A DNA stretch of 64,000 nucleotides from Sipunculus nudus (Eukaryota > Annelida > Sipuncula > Golfingiida > Sipunculidae). The position numbers and the translations under genes were made by a program. The stretch lies in NCBI GenBank assembly GCA_026874595.1, contig CM049313.1:80034659-80098658 (forward strand), in the 5' to 3' direction. The notes below the pieces were generated by a model. It saw only the letters and a program-made list of their open reading frames with translations, had not been told where the DNA came from and searched no databases. Below, one piece after another: positions 1 to 13,803 of the stretch; position 1 is the first letter of the stretch, and the number at the start of each line of letters is the position of its first letter.

Positions 1-649
1 TGTCCACAATGGATTCAGGTTCTATAATACCAGGTCACTGATGTCCCCAATGGATTCAGGTTCTATAACACCAGGTCATTGATGTCCACAATGGATTCAG
101 GTTTTATAATACCAGTACTGATGTTCACAATGGATTCATGTTTTATAATACCAGGTCATTGATGTTCACAATGGATTCAGGTTTTATAATACCAGGTCAC
201 TTATGTCAACAATATATTCAGGTTCTATAATACCAGTTCACTAATGTCCTCAATAGATTCAGGTTCTATAATACCAGGTCACTGATGTCCACAATGGATT
301 AAGGTTTTAAAATTCCAGGTCACTGATGTTCACAATGGATTCAGGTTTTATAATACCAGGTCACTTATGTCAACAATTGATTCAGGTTCTATAATACCAG
401 CTTAATGATGTCCTCAATAGATTCAGGTTCTATAATACCAGCTCACTGATGTCCTCAATAGATTCAGGTTCTATAATACCGGGTCACTGATGTCCTCAAT
501 AGATTCAGGTTCTATAATACCAGCTCACTGATGTCCTCAATAGATTCAGGTTCTATAATACCAGCTCACTGATGTCCTCAATAGATTCAGGTTCTATAAT
601 ACCAGCTCACTGATGTCCTCAATAGATTCAGGTTCTATAATACCGGGTC

Positions 650-1838
650 ACTGATGTTCACAATAGATTCCTTTTCTATAATTCCTGATCACTTATTTCA
701 ACAATAGATTCAGGTTCTATAATACCAGCTCAATGATGTCCTCAATAGATTCAGGTTCTATAATACCAGCTCACTGATGTCCTCAATAGATTCAGGTTCT
801 ATAATACCGGGTCACTGATGTCCTCAATAGATTCAGGTTCTATAATACCAGCTCACTGATGTCCTCAATAGATTCAGGTTCTATAATACCAGCTCACTGT
901 TGTCCTCAATAGATTCAGGTTCTATAATACCGGGTCACTGATGTTCACAATAGATTCCTTTTCTATAATTCCTGATCACTTATTTCAACAATAGATTCAG
1001 GTTCTATAATACCAGCTCAATGATGTCCTATATAGATTCAGGTTCTATAATACCGGGTCACTGATGTTCACAATAGATTCCTTTTCTATAATTCCTGGTC
1101 ACTTATGTCAACAATAGATTTAGGTTCTATAATACCAGCTCACCGATGTTTTCAATAGATTCAGGTTCTATAATACCAGCTCACTGATGTCCTCAATAGA
1201 TTCAGGTTTTATAATACCAGGTCACTGATGTCCACAATGGATTAAGGTTTTAAAATACCAGGTCACTGATGTCCACAATGGATTCAGGTTTTATAATACC
1301 AGGTCACTTATGTCCACAATAGATTCAGGTTCTATAATACCAGCTCACTGATGTCCTCAATAGATTCAGGTTCTATAATACTAGGTCACTGATTTTCACA
1401 ATATATTCCTTTTGTATAATTCCTGGTCACTGATGTCCACAATAGATTCAGGTTCTATAATACCAGCTCACTGATGTCCTCAATAGATTAAGGTTCTATA
1501 ATACCGGGTCCCTGATGTTCACAATAGATTCCTTTTCTATAATTCCTGATCACTTATTTCGACAAAAGATTCAGGTTCTATAATACCAGGCCACTGATGT
1601 CCTCAATAGATTCAGGTTCTATAATACCAGCTCACTGATGTCCTCAATAGATTCAGGTTCTATAATACCGGGTCCCTGATGTTCACAATAGATTCCTTTT
1701 CTATAATTCCTGATCACTTATTTCGACAAAAGATTCAGGTTCTATAATACCAGGCCACTGATGTCCTCAATAGATTCAGGTTCTATAATACCAGCTCACT
1801 GATGTCCTCAATAGATTCAGGTTCTATAATACCGGGTC
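650..1838. repeat. 29-mer higher-order repeat, copy 1 (1189 bp)
   Basis: This block of 29 monomers recurs 1189 bp downstream. Diagnostic variants repeat at exactly that offset: the CTGTTG variant at 892/2081, the CACCGATGTTTTC variant at 1141/2330, and the GGGTCCC variant at 1506/2695. The boundary at about 650 is approximate, because monomers on both sides are alike. Confidence 0.8.
1506..1833. repeat. nested 164 bp tetramer repeat
   Basis: Four-monomer blocks marked by GGGTCCCTGATG start at 1506, 1670 and 1834, that is every 164 bp (4 x 41). The same nested structure appears in the second 1189 bp copy from 2695. This shows local slippage or unequal exchange before the 29-mer was duplicated. 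Confidence 0.7.
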
Positions 1839-3027
1839 CCTGATGTTCACAATAGATTCCTTTTCTATAATACCTGATCACTTATTTCAACAATAGATTC
1901 AGGTTCTATAATACCAGCTCAATGATGTCCTCAGTAGATTCAGGTTCTATAATACCAGCTCACTGATGTCCTCAATAGATTCAGGTTCTATAATACCGGG
2001 TCACTGATGTCCTCAATAGATTCAGGTTCTATAATACCAGCTCACTGATGTCCTCAATAGATTCAGGTTCTATAATACCAGCTCACTGTTGTCCTCAATA
2101 GATTCAGGTTCTATAATACCGGGTCACTGATGTTCACAATAGATTCCTTTTCTATAATTCCTGATCACTTATTTCAACAATAGATTCAGGTTCTATAATA
2201 CCAGCTCAATGATGTCCTCAATAGATTCAGGTTCTATAATACCGGGTCACTGATGTTCACAATAGATTCCTTTTCTATAAGTCCTGGTCACTTATGTCAA
2301 CAATAGATTTAGGTTCTATAATACCAGCTCACCGATGTTTTCAATAGATTCAGGTTCTATAATACCAGCTCACTGATGTCCTCAATAGATTCAGGTTTTA
2401 TAATACCAGGTCACTGATGTCCACAATGGATTAAGGTTTTAAAATACCAGGTCACTGATGTTCACAATGGATTCAGGTTTTATAATACCAGGTCACTTAT
2501 GTCCACAATAGATTCAGGTTCTATAATACCAGCTCACTGATGTCCTCAATAGATTCAGGTTCTATAATACTAGGTCACTGATTTTCACAATATATTCCTT
2601 TTGTATAATTCCTGGTCACTGATGTCCACAATAGATTCAGGTTCTATAATACCAGCTCACTGATGTCCTCAATAGATTAAGGTTCTATAATACCGGGTCC
2701 CTGATGTTCACAATAGATTCCTTTTCTATAATTCCTGATCACTTATTTCGACAAAAGATTCAGGTTCTATAATACCAGGCCACTGATGTCCTCAATAGAT
2801 TCAGGTTCTATAATACCAGCTCACTGATGTCCTCAATAGATTCAGGTTCTATAATACCGGGTCCCTGATGTTCACAATAGATTCCTTTTCTATAATTCCT
2901 GATCACTTATTTCAACAAAAGATTCAGGTTCTATAATACCAGGCCACTGATGTCCTCAATAGATTCAGGTTCTATAATACCAGCTCACTGATGTCCTCAA
3001 TAGATTCAGGTTCTATAATACCGGGTC
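1839..3027. repeat. 29-mer higher-order repeat, copy 2
   Basis: Second copy of the 1189 bp block, differing from the first by scattered single bases (for example CTCAGTAG near 1930 where the first copy has CTCAATAG). It is followed by more divergent monomers to about 3600. Confidence 0.8.
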
Positions 3028-3607
3028 CCTGATGTTCACAATAGATTCCTTTTCTATAATTCCTGATAACTTATTTCAACAATAGATTCAGGTTCTATAA
3101 TACCGGGTCACTGATGTCCTCAATAGATTCCTTTTCTACAATTCCTGGTCACTGATGTCAACAATGGATTCAGGTTCTATAATACCAGGTCACTGATGTC
3201 CCCAATGGATTCAGGTTCTATAATACCGGGTCATTGATGTCCACAATAGATTCAGGTTTTATAATATAATTACTGATGTTCACAATGGATTCATGTTTTA
3301 AAATACCAGGTCATTGATGTTCACAATGGATTCAGGTTTTATAATACCAGGTCACTTATGTCAACAATAGATTCCAATTGTATAATTCCTGGTCTCTGAT
3401 GTGCACAATAGATTCAGGTTCTATAATACCAGGTCACTGATGTCCCCAATAGATTTAGGTTCTATAATACCGGGTCATTGATGTCCACAATAGATTCAGG
3501 TTCTATAATATAATTACTGATGTTCACAATGGATTCATGTTTTATAATACCAGGTCATTGACGTTCACAATGGATTCAGGTTTTATAATACCCGGTCACT
3601 TATGTCA

Positions 3608-6600
3608 ACAATAGATTCAGGTTCTATAATACCAGCTCACTGATGTCCTCAATAGATTCAGGATCTATAATACCGGGTTACTGATGTTCCCAATAGATTC
3701 CTTTTCTATAATACCAGGTCACTTATGTCCACAATAGATTCAGGTTCTATAATACCAGCTCACTGATGTCCTCAATAGATTCAAGATCTATAATACCGGG
3801 TTACTGATGTTCCCAATAGATTCCTTTTCTATAATACCAGGTCACTTATGTCCACAATAGATTCAGGTTCTATAATACCAGCTCACTGATGTTCACAATG
3901 GATTCAGGATCTATAATACCGGGTTACTGATGTTCCCAATAGATTCCTTTTCTATAATACCAGGTCACTTATGTCCACAATAGATTCAGGTTCTATAATA
4001 CCAGCTCACTGATGTCCTCAATAGATTCAGGTTCTATAATACCAGCTCACTGATGTCCTCAATAGATTCAGGATCTATAATACCGGGTTACTGATGTTCC
4101 CAATAGATTCCTTTTCTATAATACCAGGTCACTTATGTCCACAATAGATTCAGGTTCTATAATACCAGCTCACTGATGTCCTCAATAGATTCAGGATCTA
4201 TAATACCAGCTCACTGATGTCCTCAATAGATTCAGGATCTATAATACCGGGTTACTGATGTTCCCAATAGATTCCTTTTCTATAATACCAGGTCACTTAT
4301 GTCCACAATAGATTCAGGTTCTATGATACCAGCTCACTGATGTCCTCAATAGATTCAGGTTCTATAATACCAGCTCACTGATGTCCACAATAGATTCAGG
4401 ATCTATAATACCGGGTTACTGATGTTCCCAATAGATTCCTTTTCTATAATACCAGGTCACTTATGTCCACAATGGATTCAGGTTCTATAATACCAGCTCA
4501 CTGATGTCCTCAATAGATTCAGGTTCTATAATACCAGCTCACTGATGTCCTCAATAGATTCAGGATCTATAATACCGGGTTACTGATGTTCCCAATAGAT
4601 TCCTTTTCTATAATACCAGGTCACTTATGTCCACAATAGATTCAGGTTCTATAATACCAGCTCACTGATGTCCTCAATAGATTCAGGATCTATAATACCG
4701 GGTTACTGATGTTCCCAATAGATTCCTTTTCTATAATACCAGGTCACTTATGTCCACAATAGATTCAGGTTCTATAATACCAGCTCACTGATGTCCTCAA
4801 TAGATTCAGGATCTATAATACCGGGTTACTGATGTTCCCAATAGATTCCTTTTCTATAATACCAGGTCACTTATGTCCACAATAGATTCAGGTTCTATAA
4901 TACCAGCTCACTGATGTCCTCAATAGATTCAGGATCTATAATACCGGGTTACTGATGTTCGCAATAGATTCCTTTTCTATAATACCAGGTCACTTATGTC
5001 CACAATAGATTCAGGTTCTATAATACCAGCTCACTGATGTCCTCAATAGATTCAGGATCTATAATACCGGGTTACTGATGTTCCCAATAGATTCCTTTTC
5101 TATAATACCAGGTCACTTATGTCCACAATAGATTCAGGTTCTATAATACCGGGTCACTGATGTCCTCAATAGATTCAGGATCTATAATACCGGGTTACTG
5201 ATGTTCCCAATAGATTCCTTTTCTATAATTCCTGGTCACTGATGTCCACAATAGATTCAGGTTCTATAATACCAGCTCACTGATGTCCTCAATAGATTCA
5301 GGTTCTATAATACCAGCTCACTGATGTCCTCAATAGATTCAGGATCTATAATACCGGGTTACTGATGTTCCCAATAGATTCCTTTTCTATAATTCCTGGT
5401 CACTGATGTCCACAATAGATTCAGGATCTATAATACCGGGTTACTGATGTTCCCAATAGATTCCTTTTCTATAATTCCTGGTCACTGATGTCCTCAATAG
5501 ATTCAGGATCTATAATACCGGGTTACTGATGTTCCCAATAGATTCCTTTTCTATAATTCCTGGTCACTGATGTCCTCAATAGATTCAGGATCTATAATAC
5601 CGGGTTACTGATGTTCCCAATAGATTCCTTTTCTATAATTCCTGGTTACTGATGTCCACAATAGATTCAGGTTCTATAATACCAGCTCACTGATGTCCTC
5701 AATAGATTCAGGATCTATAATACCGGGTTACTGATGTTCCCAATAGATTCCTTTTCTATAATACCAGGTCACTTATGTCCTCAATAGATTCAGGATCTAT
5801 AATACCGGGTTACTGATGTTCCCAATAGATTCCTTTTCTATAATACCAGCTCACTGATGTCCTCAATAGATTCAGGATCTATAATACCGGGTTACTGATG
5901 TTCCCAATAGATTCCTTTTCTATAATTCCTGGTCACTGATGTCCACAATAGATTCAGGTTCTATAATACCAGCTCACTGATGTCCTCAATAGATTCAGGA
6001 TCTATAATACCGGGTTACTGATGTTCCCAATAGATTCCTTTTCTATAATACCAGGTCACTTATGTCCACAATAGATTCAGGTTCTATAATACCAGCTCAC
6101 TGATGTCCTCAATAGATTCAGGATCTATAATACCGGGTTACTGATGTTCCCAATAGATTCCTTTTCTATAATACCAGGTCACTTATGTCCACAATAGATT
6201 CAGGTTCTATAATACCAGCTCACTGATGTCCTCAATAGATTCAGGATCTATAATACCAGCTCACTGATGTCCTCAATAGATTCAGGATCTATAATACCGG
6301 GTTACTGATGTTCCCAATAGATTCCTTTTCTATAATACCAGGTCACTTATGTCCACAATAGATTCAGGTTCTATAATACCAGCTCACTGATGTCCTCAAT
6401 AGATTCAGGATCTATAATACCGGGTTACTGATGTTCCCAATAGATTCCTTTTCTATAATTCCTGGTCACTGATGTCCACAATAGATTCAGGTTCTATAAT
6501 ACCAGCTCACTGATGTCCTCAATAGATTCAGGATCTATAATACCGGGATACTGATGTTCCCAATAGATTCCTTTTCTATAATACCAGGTCACTTATGTCC

Positions 6601-7787
6601 ACAATAGATTCAGGTTCTATAATACCAGCTCACTGATGTCCTCAATAGATTCAGGATCTATAATACCGGGTTACTGATGTTCCCAATAGATTCCTTTTCT
6701 ATAATACCAGGTCACTTATGTCCACAATAGATTCAGGTTCTATAATACCAGCTCACTGATGTCCTCAATAGATTCAGGTTCTATAATACCGGGTCACTGA
6801 TGTTCCCAATAGATTCTTTTTCTATAATACCAGGTCACTGATGTTCACAATGGATTCAGGTTTTATAATACCAGGTCACTTATGTCAACAATAGATTCCA
6901 ATTGTATAATTCCTGGTCTCTGATGTGCAGAATAGATTCAGGTTCTATAATACCAGGTCACTGATGTCCCCAATAGATTTAGGTTCTATAATACCGGGTC
7001 ATTGATGTCCACAATAGATTCAGGTTTTATAATATAATTACTGATGTTCACAATGGTTTCATGTTTTATAATACCAGGTCATTGTCGTTCACAATAGATT
7101 CAGGTTTTATAATACCCGGTCACTTATGTCAACAATAGATTCAGGTTCTATAATACCAGCTCACTGATGTCCTCAATAGATTCAGGATCTATAATACCAG
7201 CTCACTGATGTCCTCAATAGATTCAGGATCTATAATACCAGCTCACTGATGTCCTCAATAGATTCAGGTTCTATAATACCGGGTCACTGATGTTCCCAAT
7301 AGATTCTTTTTCTATAATACCAGGTCACTGATGTTCACAATGGATTCAGGTTTCATAATACCAGGTCACTTATGTCCACAATAGATTCAGGTTCTATAAT
7401 ACCAGCTCACTGATGTCCTCTATAGATTCAGGTTCTATAATACCGGGTCACTGATGTTCCCAATAGATTCTTTTTCTATAATACCAGGTCACTGATGTTC
7501 ACAATGGATTCAGGTTTTATAATACCAGGTCACTTATGTCCACAATAGATTCAGGTTCTATAATACCAGCTCACTGATGTCCTCAATAGATTCAGGTTCT
7601 ATAATACCGGGTCACTGATGTTCCCAATAGATTCTTTTTCTATAATACCAGGTCACTGATGTTCACAATGGATTCAGGTTCTATAATACCAGGTCACTGA
7701 TGTTCACAATGGATTCAGGTTCTATAATACCGGGTTACTGATGTTCCCAATAGATTCCTTTTCTATAATACCAGGTCACTTATGTCC
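3608..7787. repeat. 102-mer higher-order repeat, copy 1 (4180 bp)
   Basis: This block recurs with a constant offset of 4180 bp. Rare private variants fall at the same phase: TCAAGATCTA at 3781/7961, GTTCACAATG at 3891/8071, TGTTCGCAATAG at 4961/9141, CCGGGATAC at 6541/10721, and TTTCATAATA at 7351/11531. It also contains the divergent monomers near 6890-7130. Confidence 0.93.
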
Positions 7788-10700
7788 ACAATAGATTCAG
7801 GTTCTATAATACCAGCTCACTGATGTCCTCAATAGATTCAGGATCTATAATACCGGGTTACTGATGTTCCCAATAGATTCCTTTTCTATAATACCAGGTC
7901 ACTTATGTCCACAATAGATTCAGGTTCTATAATACCAGCTCACTGATGTCCTCAATAGATTCAAGATCTATAATACCGGGTTACTGATGTTCCCAATAGA
8001 TTCCTTTTCTATAATACCAGGTCACTTATGTCCACAATAGATTCAGGTTCTATAATACCAGCTCACTGATGTTCACAATGGATTCAGGATCTATAATACC
8101 GGGTTACTGATGTTCCCAATAGATTCCTTTTCTATAATACCAGGTCACTTATGTCCACAATAGATTCAGGTTCTATAATACCAGCTCACTGATGTCCTCA
8201 ATAGATTCAGGTTCTATAATACCAGCTCACTGATGTCCTCAATAGATTCAGGATCTATAATACCGGGTTACTGATGTTCCCAATAGATTCCTTTTCTATA
8301 ATACCAGGTCACTTATGTCCACAATAGATTCAGGTTCTATAATACCAGCTCACTGATGTCCTCAATAGATTCAGGATCTATAATACCAGCTCACTGATGT
8401 CCTCAATAAATTCAGGATCTATAATACCGGGTTACTGATGTTCCCAATAGATTCCTTTTCTATAATACCAGGTCACTTATGTCCACAATAGATTCAGGTT
8501 CTATGATACCAGCTCACTGATGTCCTCAATAGATTCAGGTTCTATAATACCAGCTCACTGATGTCCACAATAGATTCAGGATCTATAATACCGGGTTACT
8601 GATGTTCCCAATAGATTCCTTTTCTATAATACCAGGTCACTTATGTCCACAATAGATTCAGGTTCTATAATACCAGCTCACTGATGTCCTCAATAGATTC
8701 AGGTTCTATAATACCAGCTCACTGATGTCCTCAATAGATTCAGGATCTATAATACCGGGTTACTGATGTTCCCAATAGATTCCTTTTCTATAATACCAGG
8801 TCACTTATGTCCACAATAGATTCAGGTTCTATAATACCAGCTCACTGATGTCCTCAATAGATTCAGGATCTATAATACCGGGTTACTGATGTTCCCAATA
8901 GATTCCTTTTCTATAATACCAGGTCACTTATGTCCACAATAGATTCAGGTTCTATAATACCAGCTCACTGATGTCCTCAATAGATTCAGGATCTATAATA
9001 CCGGGTTACTGATGTTCCCAATAGATTCCTTTTCTATAATACCAGGTCACTTATGTCCACAATAGATTCAGGTTCTATAATACCAGCTCACTGATGTCCT
9101 CAATAGATTCAGGATCTATAATACCGGGTTACTGATGTTCGCAATAGATTCCTTTTCTATAATACCAGGTCACTTATGTCCACAATAGATTCAGGTTCTA
9201 TAATACCAGCTCACTGATGTCCTCAATAGATTCAGGATCTATAATACCGGGTTACTGATGTTCCCAATAGATTCCTTTTCTATAATACCAGGTCACTTAT
9301 GTCCACAATAGATTCAGGTTCTATAATACCGGGTCACTGATGTCCTCAATAGATTCAGGATCTATAATACCGGGTTACTGATGTTCCCAATAGATTCCTT
9401 TTCTATAATTCCTGGTCACTGATGTCCACAATAGATTCAGGTTCTATAATACCAGCTCACTGATGTCCTCAATAGATTCAGGTTCTATAATACCAGCTCA
9501 CTGATGTCCTCAATAGATTCAGGATCTATAATACCGGGTTACTGATGTTCCCAATAGATTCCTTTTCTATAATTCCTGGTCACTGATGTCCACAATAGAT
9601 TCAGGATCTATAATACCGGGTTACTGATGTTCCCAATAGATTCCTTTTCTATAATTCCTGGTCACTGATGTCCTCAATAGATTCAGGATCTATAATACCG
9701 GGTTACTGATGTTCCCAATAGATTCCTTTTCTATAATTCCTGGTCACTGATGTCCTCAATAGATTCAGGATCTATAATACCGGGTTACTGATGTTCCCAA
9801 TAGATTCCTTTTCTATAATTCCTGGTTACTGATGTCCACAATAGATTCAGGTTCTATAATACCAGCTCACTGATGTCCTCAATAGATTCAGGATCTATAA
9901 TACCGGGTTACTGATGTTCCCAATAGATTCCTTTTCTATAATACCAGGTCACTTATGTCCTCAATAGATTCAGGATCTATAATACCGGGTTACTGATGTT
10001 CCCAATAGATTCCTTTTCTATAATACCAGCTCACTGATGTCCTCAATAGATTCAGGATCTATAATACCGGGTTACTGATGTTCCCAATAGATTCCTTTTC
10101 TATAATTCCTGGTCACTGATGTCCACAATAGATTCAGGTTCTATAATACCAGCTCACTGATGTCCTCAATAGATTCAGGATCTATAATACCGGGTTACTG
10201 ATGTTCCCAATAGATTCCTTTTCTATAATACCAGGTCACTTATGTCCACAATAGATTCAGGTTCTATAATACCAGCTCACTGATGTCCTCAATAGATTCA
10301 GGATCTATAATACCGGGTTACTGATGTTCCCAATAGATTCCTTTTCTATAATACCAGGTCACTTATGTCCACAATAGATTCAGGTTCTATTATACCAGCT
10401 CACTGATGTCCTCAATAGATTCAGGATCTATAATACCAGCTCACTGATGTCCTCAATAGATTCAGGATCTATAATACCGGGTTACTGATGTTCCCAATAG
10501 ATTCCTTTTCTATAATACCAGGTCACTTATGTCCACAATAGATTCAGGTTCTATAATACCAGCTCACTGATGTCCTCAATAGATTCAGGATCTATAATAC
10601 CGGGTTACTGATGTTCCCAATAGATTCCTTTTCTATAATTCCTGGTCACTGATGTCCACAATAGATTCAGGTTCTATAATACCAGCTCACTGATGTCCTC

Positions 10701-11967
10701 AATAGATTCAGGATCTATAATACCGGGATACTGATGTTCCCAATAGATTCCTTTTCTATAATACCAGGTCACTTATGTCCACAATAGATTCAGGTTCTAT
10801 AATACCAGCTCACTGATGTCCTCAATAGATTCAGGATCTATAATACCGGGTTACTGATGTTCCCAATAGATTCCTTTTCTATAATACCAGGTCACTTATG
10901 TCCACAATAGATTCAGGTTCTATAATACCAGCTCACTGATGTCCTCAATAGATTCAGGTTCTATAATACCGGGTCACTGATGTTCCCAATAGATTCTTTT
11001 TCTATAATACCAGGTCACTGATGTTCACAATGGATTCAGGTTTTATAATACCAGGTCACTTATGTCAACAATAGATTCCAATTGTATAATTCCTGGTCTC
11101 TGATGTGCAGAATAGATTCAGGTTCTATAATACCAGGTCACTGATGTCCCCAATAGATTTAGGTTCTATAATACCGGGTCATTGATGTCCACAATAGATT
11201 CAGGTTTTATAATATAATTACTGATGTTCACAATGGTTTCATGTTTTATAATACCAGGTCATTGTCGTTCACAATAGATTCAGGTTTTATAATACCCGGT
11301 CACTTATGTCAACAATAGATTCAGGTTCTATAATACCAGCTCACTGATGTCCTCAATAGATTCAGGATCTATAATACCAGCTCACTGATGTCCTCAATAG
11401 ATTCAGGATCTATAATACCAGCTCACTGATGTCCTCAATAGATTCAGGTTCTATAATACCGGGTCACTGATGTTCCCAATAGATTCTTTTTCTATAATAC
11501 CAGGTCACTGATGTTCACAATGGATTCAGGTTTCATAATACCAGGTCACTTATGTCCACAATAGATTCAGGTTCTATAATACCAGCTCACTGATGTCCTC
11601 TATAGATTCAGGTTCTATAATACCGGGTCACTGATGTTCCCAATAGATTCTTTTTCTATAATACCAGGTCACTGATGTTCACAATGGATTCAGGTTTTAT
11701 AATACCAGGTCACTTATGTCCACAATAGATTCAGGTTCTATAATACCAGCTCACTGATGTCCTCAATAGATTCAGGTTCTATAATACCGGGTCACTGATG
11801 TTCCCAATAGATTCTTTTTCTATAATACCAGGTCACTGATGTTCACAATGGATTCAGGTTCTATAATACCAGGTCACTGATGTTCACAATGGATTCAGGT
11901 TCTATAATACCGGGTTACTGATGTTCCCAATAGATTCCTTTTCTATAATACCAGGTCACTTATGTCC
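7788..11967. repeat. 102-mer higher-order repeat, copy 2
   Basis: Second copy of the 4180 bp block. Only a handful of differences are visible (for example AATAAATTC near 8406, a T in CTATTATACC near 10391, and A for G near 8667). Such near identity over 4.2 kb means either a very recent tandem duplication or an assembly duplication. Confidence 0.93.
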
Positions 11968-12577
11968 ACAATAGATTCAGGTTCTATAATACCAGCTCAC
12001 TGATGTCCTCAATAGATTCAGGTTCTATAATACCGGGTTACTGATGTTCCCAATAGATTCCTTTTCTATAATTCCTGGTCACTGATGTCCACAATAGATT
12101 CTTTTTCTATAATACCAGGTCACTGATGTTCACAATGGATTCAGGTTTTATAATACCAGGTCACTTATGTCCACAATTGATTCAGGTTCTATAATACCAG
12201 CTCACTGATGTCCTCAATAGATTCAGGTTCTATAATACCGGGTCACTGATGTTCCCAATAGATTCTTTTTCTATAATACCAGGTCACTGATGTTCACAAT
12301 GGATTCAGGTTTTATAATACCAGGTCACTGATGTCCTCAATAGATTCAGGTTCTATAATACCAGGTCACTGATGTTCACAATAGATTCCTTTTCTATAAT
12401 TCCAGGTCACTGATGTCCACAATAGATTCAGGTTCTATAATACCAGCTCACTGATGTCCTCAATAGATTCAGGGTCTATAATTATATATATAATACCGGG
12501 TCACTGATGTTCACAATAGATTCCTTTTCTATAATTCCATGTCACTGATGTTGCACAATGGATTCAGGTTTTATAAT

Positions 12578-12820
12578 AGGGTTTCAGATGCAGTTTCATG
12601 TTAACGTACAGACAAAAATGTTCTCTCTGGAATGTATACTAGGCGTTAATCCAGGATTTTTTTTGCAGGGAGGGGTCAACGGGAGTGGTCAACGGTGGGG
12701 GGGGGGGGGGGGGGGCGCTTGTCGAACCCCCCCCCCCCCGGTTCAACGCCTGGTATTTACATGTATAATCTAAGCTGGTTACCCCGATAAACAAATAAGG
12801 AATGTGTCTGTGTGTTTGTT
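12578..12820. other. spacer between satellite and Helentron-like element
   Basis: This is non-repetitive sequence apart from homopolymers. A G run (12697-12715, 19 bases) and a C run (12727-12739, 13 bases) are separated by 11 bases and could pair or form G-quadruplex/i-motif structures. Reading frames across it give only Gly/Pro-rich peptides from the homopolymers. A TG-rich stretch just before 12821 leads into the next element. Confidence 0.7.
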
Positions 12821-12867
12821 GCTTGCCGGAAATCTTCGATTTCTGCAAGCAGGTTGGTCAGTCGCGG

Positions 12868-12911
12868 ATGTCTGTTTGTCTGTTTGTTTGTTTGTCTGTC
12901 TGTCTGTCTGT
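12868..12911 (+). repeat. TGTC/TTTG microsatellite of left element
   Basis: Mixed TGTC and TTTG tetranucleotides directly after the 5' hairpin and its TCAGT leader. The same block, in varying lengths, sits at this place in every element and array unit of the window. Confidence 0.9.
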
Positions 12912-13017
12912 GTACTCTCTACAGGCCACAATTTTGCAGCAATTGCTTTTAAACTTACACAGCTGATAGACAAGCAAAAGTCCTCGAGGCCTATTGTTAT
13001 TGGGCGACATAGGTCCA

Positions 13018-13035
13018 AGGTCAAGGTCAAGGTCA
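13018..13035 (+). promoter_or_regulatory. three AGGTCA direct repeats (nuclear-receptor-like)
   Basis: Three consecutive AGGTCA hexamers without spacer, preceded by TCCA. AGGTCA is the nuclear-receptor half-site, and TCAAGGTCA is the extended monomer site of the FTZ-F1/ERR type. Degenerate copies occur at 14445-14462 and, on the - strand, at 34788-34815. Binding is inferred only. Confidence 0.4.
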
Positions 13036-13320
13036 TCAAAACTTCTCAAAACGGTTTTTTCTTCATATCTTTGTAACTGTTAGTGGTATCTTCTTCAAAC
13101 ATAGCTCATTTTAAACGCCATTCCCAGGCCTTTCTTCTGGTGTGTAGCTCTTTCAAACCATGGTTACGCATTTTGGGGAAAAGTCATGATATTCTGAAAT
13201 TAGGGGTCTTATTTTTCTAACTTTGTCAGTTTTAAAGCTAGAGAGGTCTAGTTTTTTGCATCAGGTAGCATTTAACAAGTACTGCAAGATTTTATTAAAA
13301 GTCTCGCGATATCTCGTACA

Positions 13321-13341
13321 ATATCTCGTCAAACGAGATAT
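13321..13341. other. perfect 9 bp stem palindrome in core
   Basis: ATATCTCGT and ACGAGATAT flank a CAA loop. Shorter versions (TCTCGT-CAA-ACGAGA) recur throughout L, S and M units, usually inside a second outer pair AAATCTCG/CGAGATTT. Confidence 0.7.
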
Positions 13342-13460
13342 TTCGAGATTTCAGTAATCTTGCCCTGGAGGCCACAGTTTTGCAGGAATCTTTTTGAAAC
13401 TGGCATATCTTAAGTCCTCCACTATTATCTCGAAATCAATTTTTCAATTTTTTAATTCGG

Positions 13461-13476
13461 CCGCTAGGGGGCGCTG
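13461..13476 (+). promoter_or_regulatory. CTCF-like core motif
   Basis: CCGCTAGGGGGCGCTG fits the vertebrate CTCF core consensus CCASYAGRKGGCRSY at all but one position of the core. It lies in the first core monomer. Function is inferred from the motif only. Confidence 0.45.
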
Positions 13477-13787
13477 GGTGCAAACCTCTCCAACATATCA
13501 TGTTTTGGCAATATCTCCAAAATTATAAGCCTCAATTACAAAAACTATATTGTATTTTTTTCCTCTAAGTCTTCTTCATTAACTCGTTTAGTCATCTGGT
13601 CTCAATCTTGTGTCACTTTGTCTCTGTGTCCGTCTGTTTCTCAGTTGTCCTCAAATCCGCTTGCTTGCCGATTCTTGCGTCTCACATATAGCATTCTACA
13701 GGACACAGTTTTGAAAGAATCTTTTTAAAACTATTATTATGTCTTACACTAATATCTCGAAACCAATTTTTCATTTTCCAGAATTGG

Positions 13788-13803
13788 CCGCTAGGGGGCG
13801 GTG
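13788..13803 (+). promoter_or_regulatory. CTCF-like core motif
   Basis: CCGCTAGGGGGCGGTG, at the same relative place in the second core monomer. Confidence 0.42.

Larger units (their letters stand above)
1..12577. repeat. 41 bp minisatellite array
   Basis: A continuous head-to-tail array of a 41 bp monomer (for example a phase shift of exactly 41 between 491 and 532), about 306 copies. Every monomer keeps the frame TGATGT-(cc/tc)-CAATAGATTCAGG-TTCTATAATACC-(agctc/gggtc/aggtc)-AC. Main variants are ATTCCTTTTCTATAAT in place of ATTCAGGTTCTATAAT, GGATCTATAATACCGGGTTAC, and older divergent types near 1-400 and 3150-3600. It begins before the window and ends abruptly near 12577. Reading frames are interrupted, so it is not coding. 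Its role (heterochromatin, subtelomere, pericentromere or simple VNTR) cannot be told from sequence. Confidence 0.97.

Noticed and set aside
1-12577. CRISPR-like regular repeats of 41 bp
   Set aside because: There are no unique spacers: the whole unit repeats and varies. It is a minisatellite.
1-12577. Telomeric repeat or a named centromere satellite
   Set aside because: No TTAGGG-type repeat is present, and a 41 bp AT-rich monomer alone does not identify a centromere.
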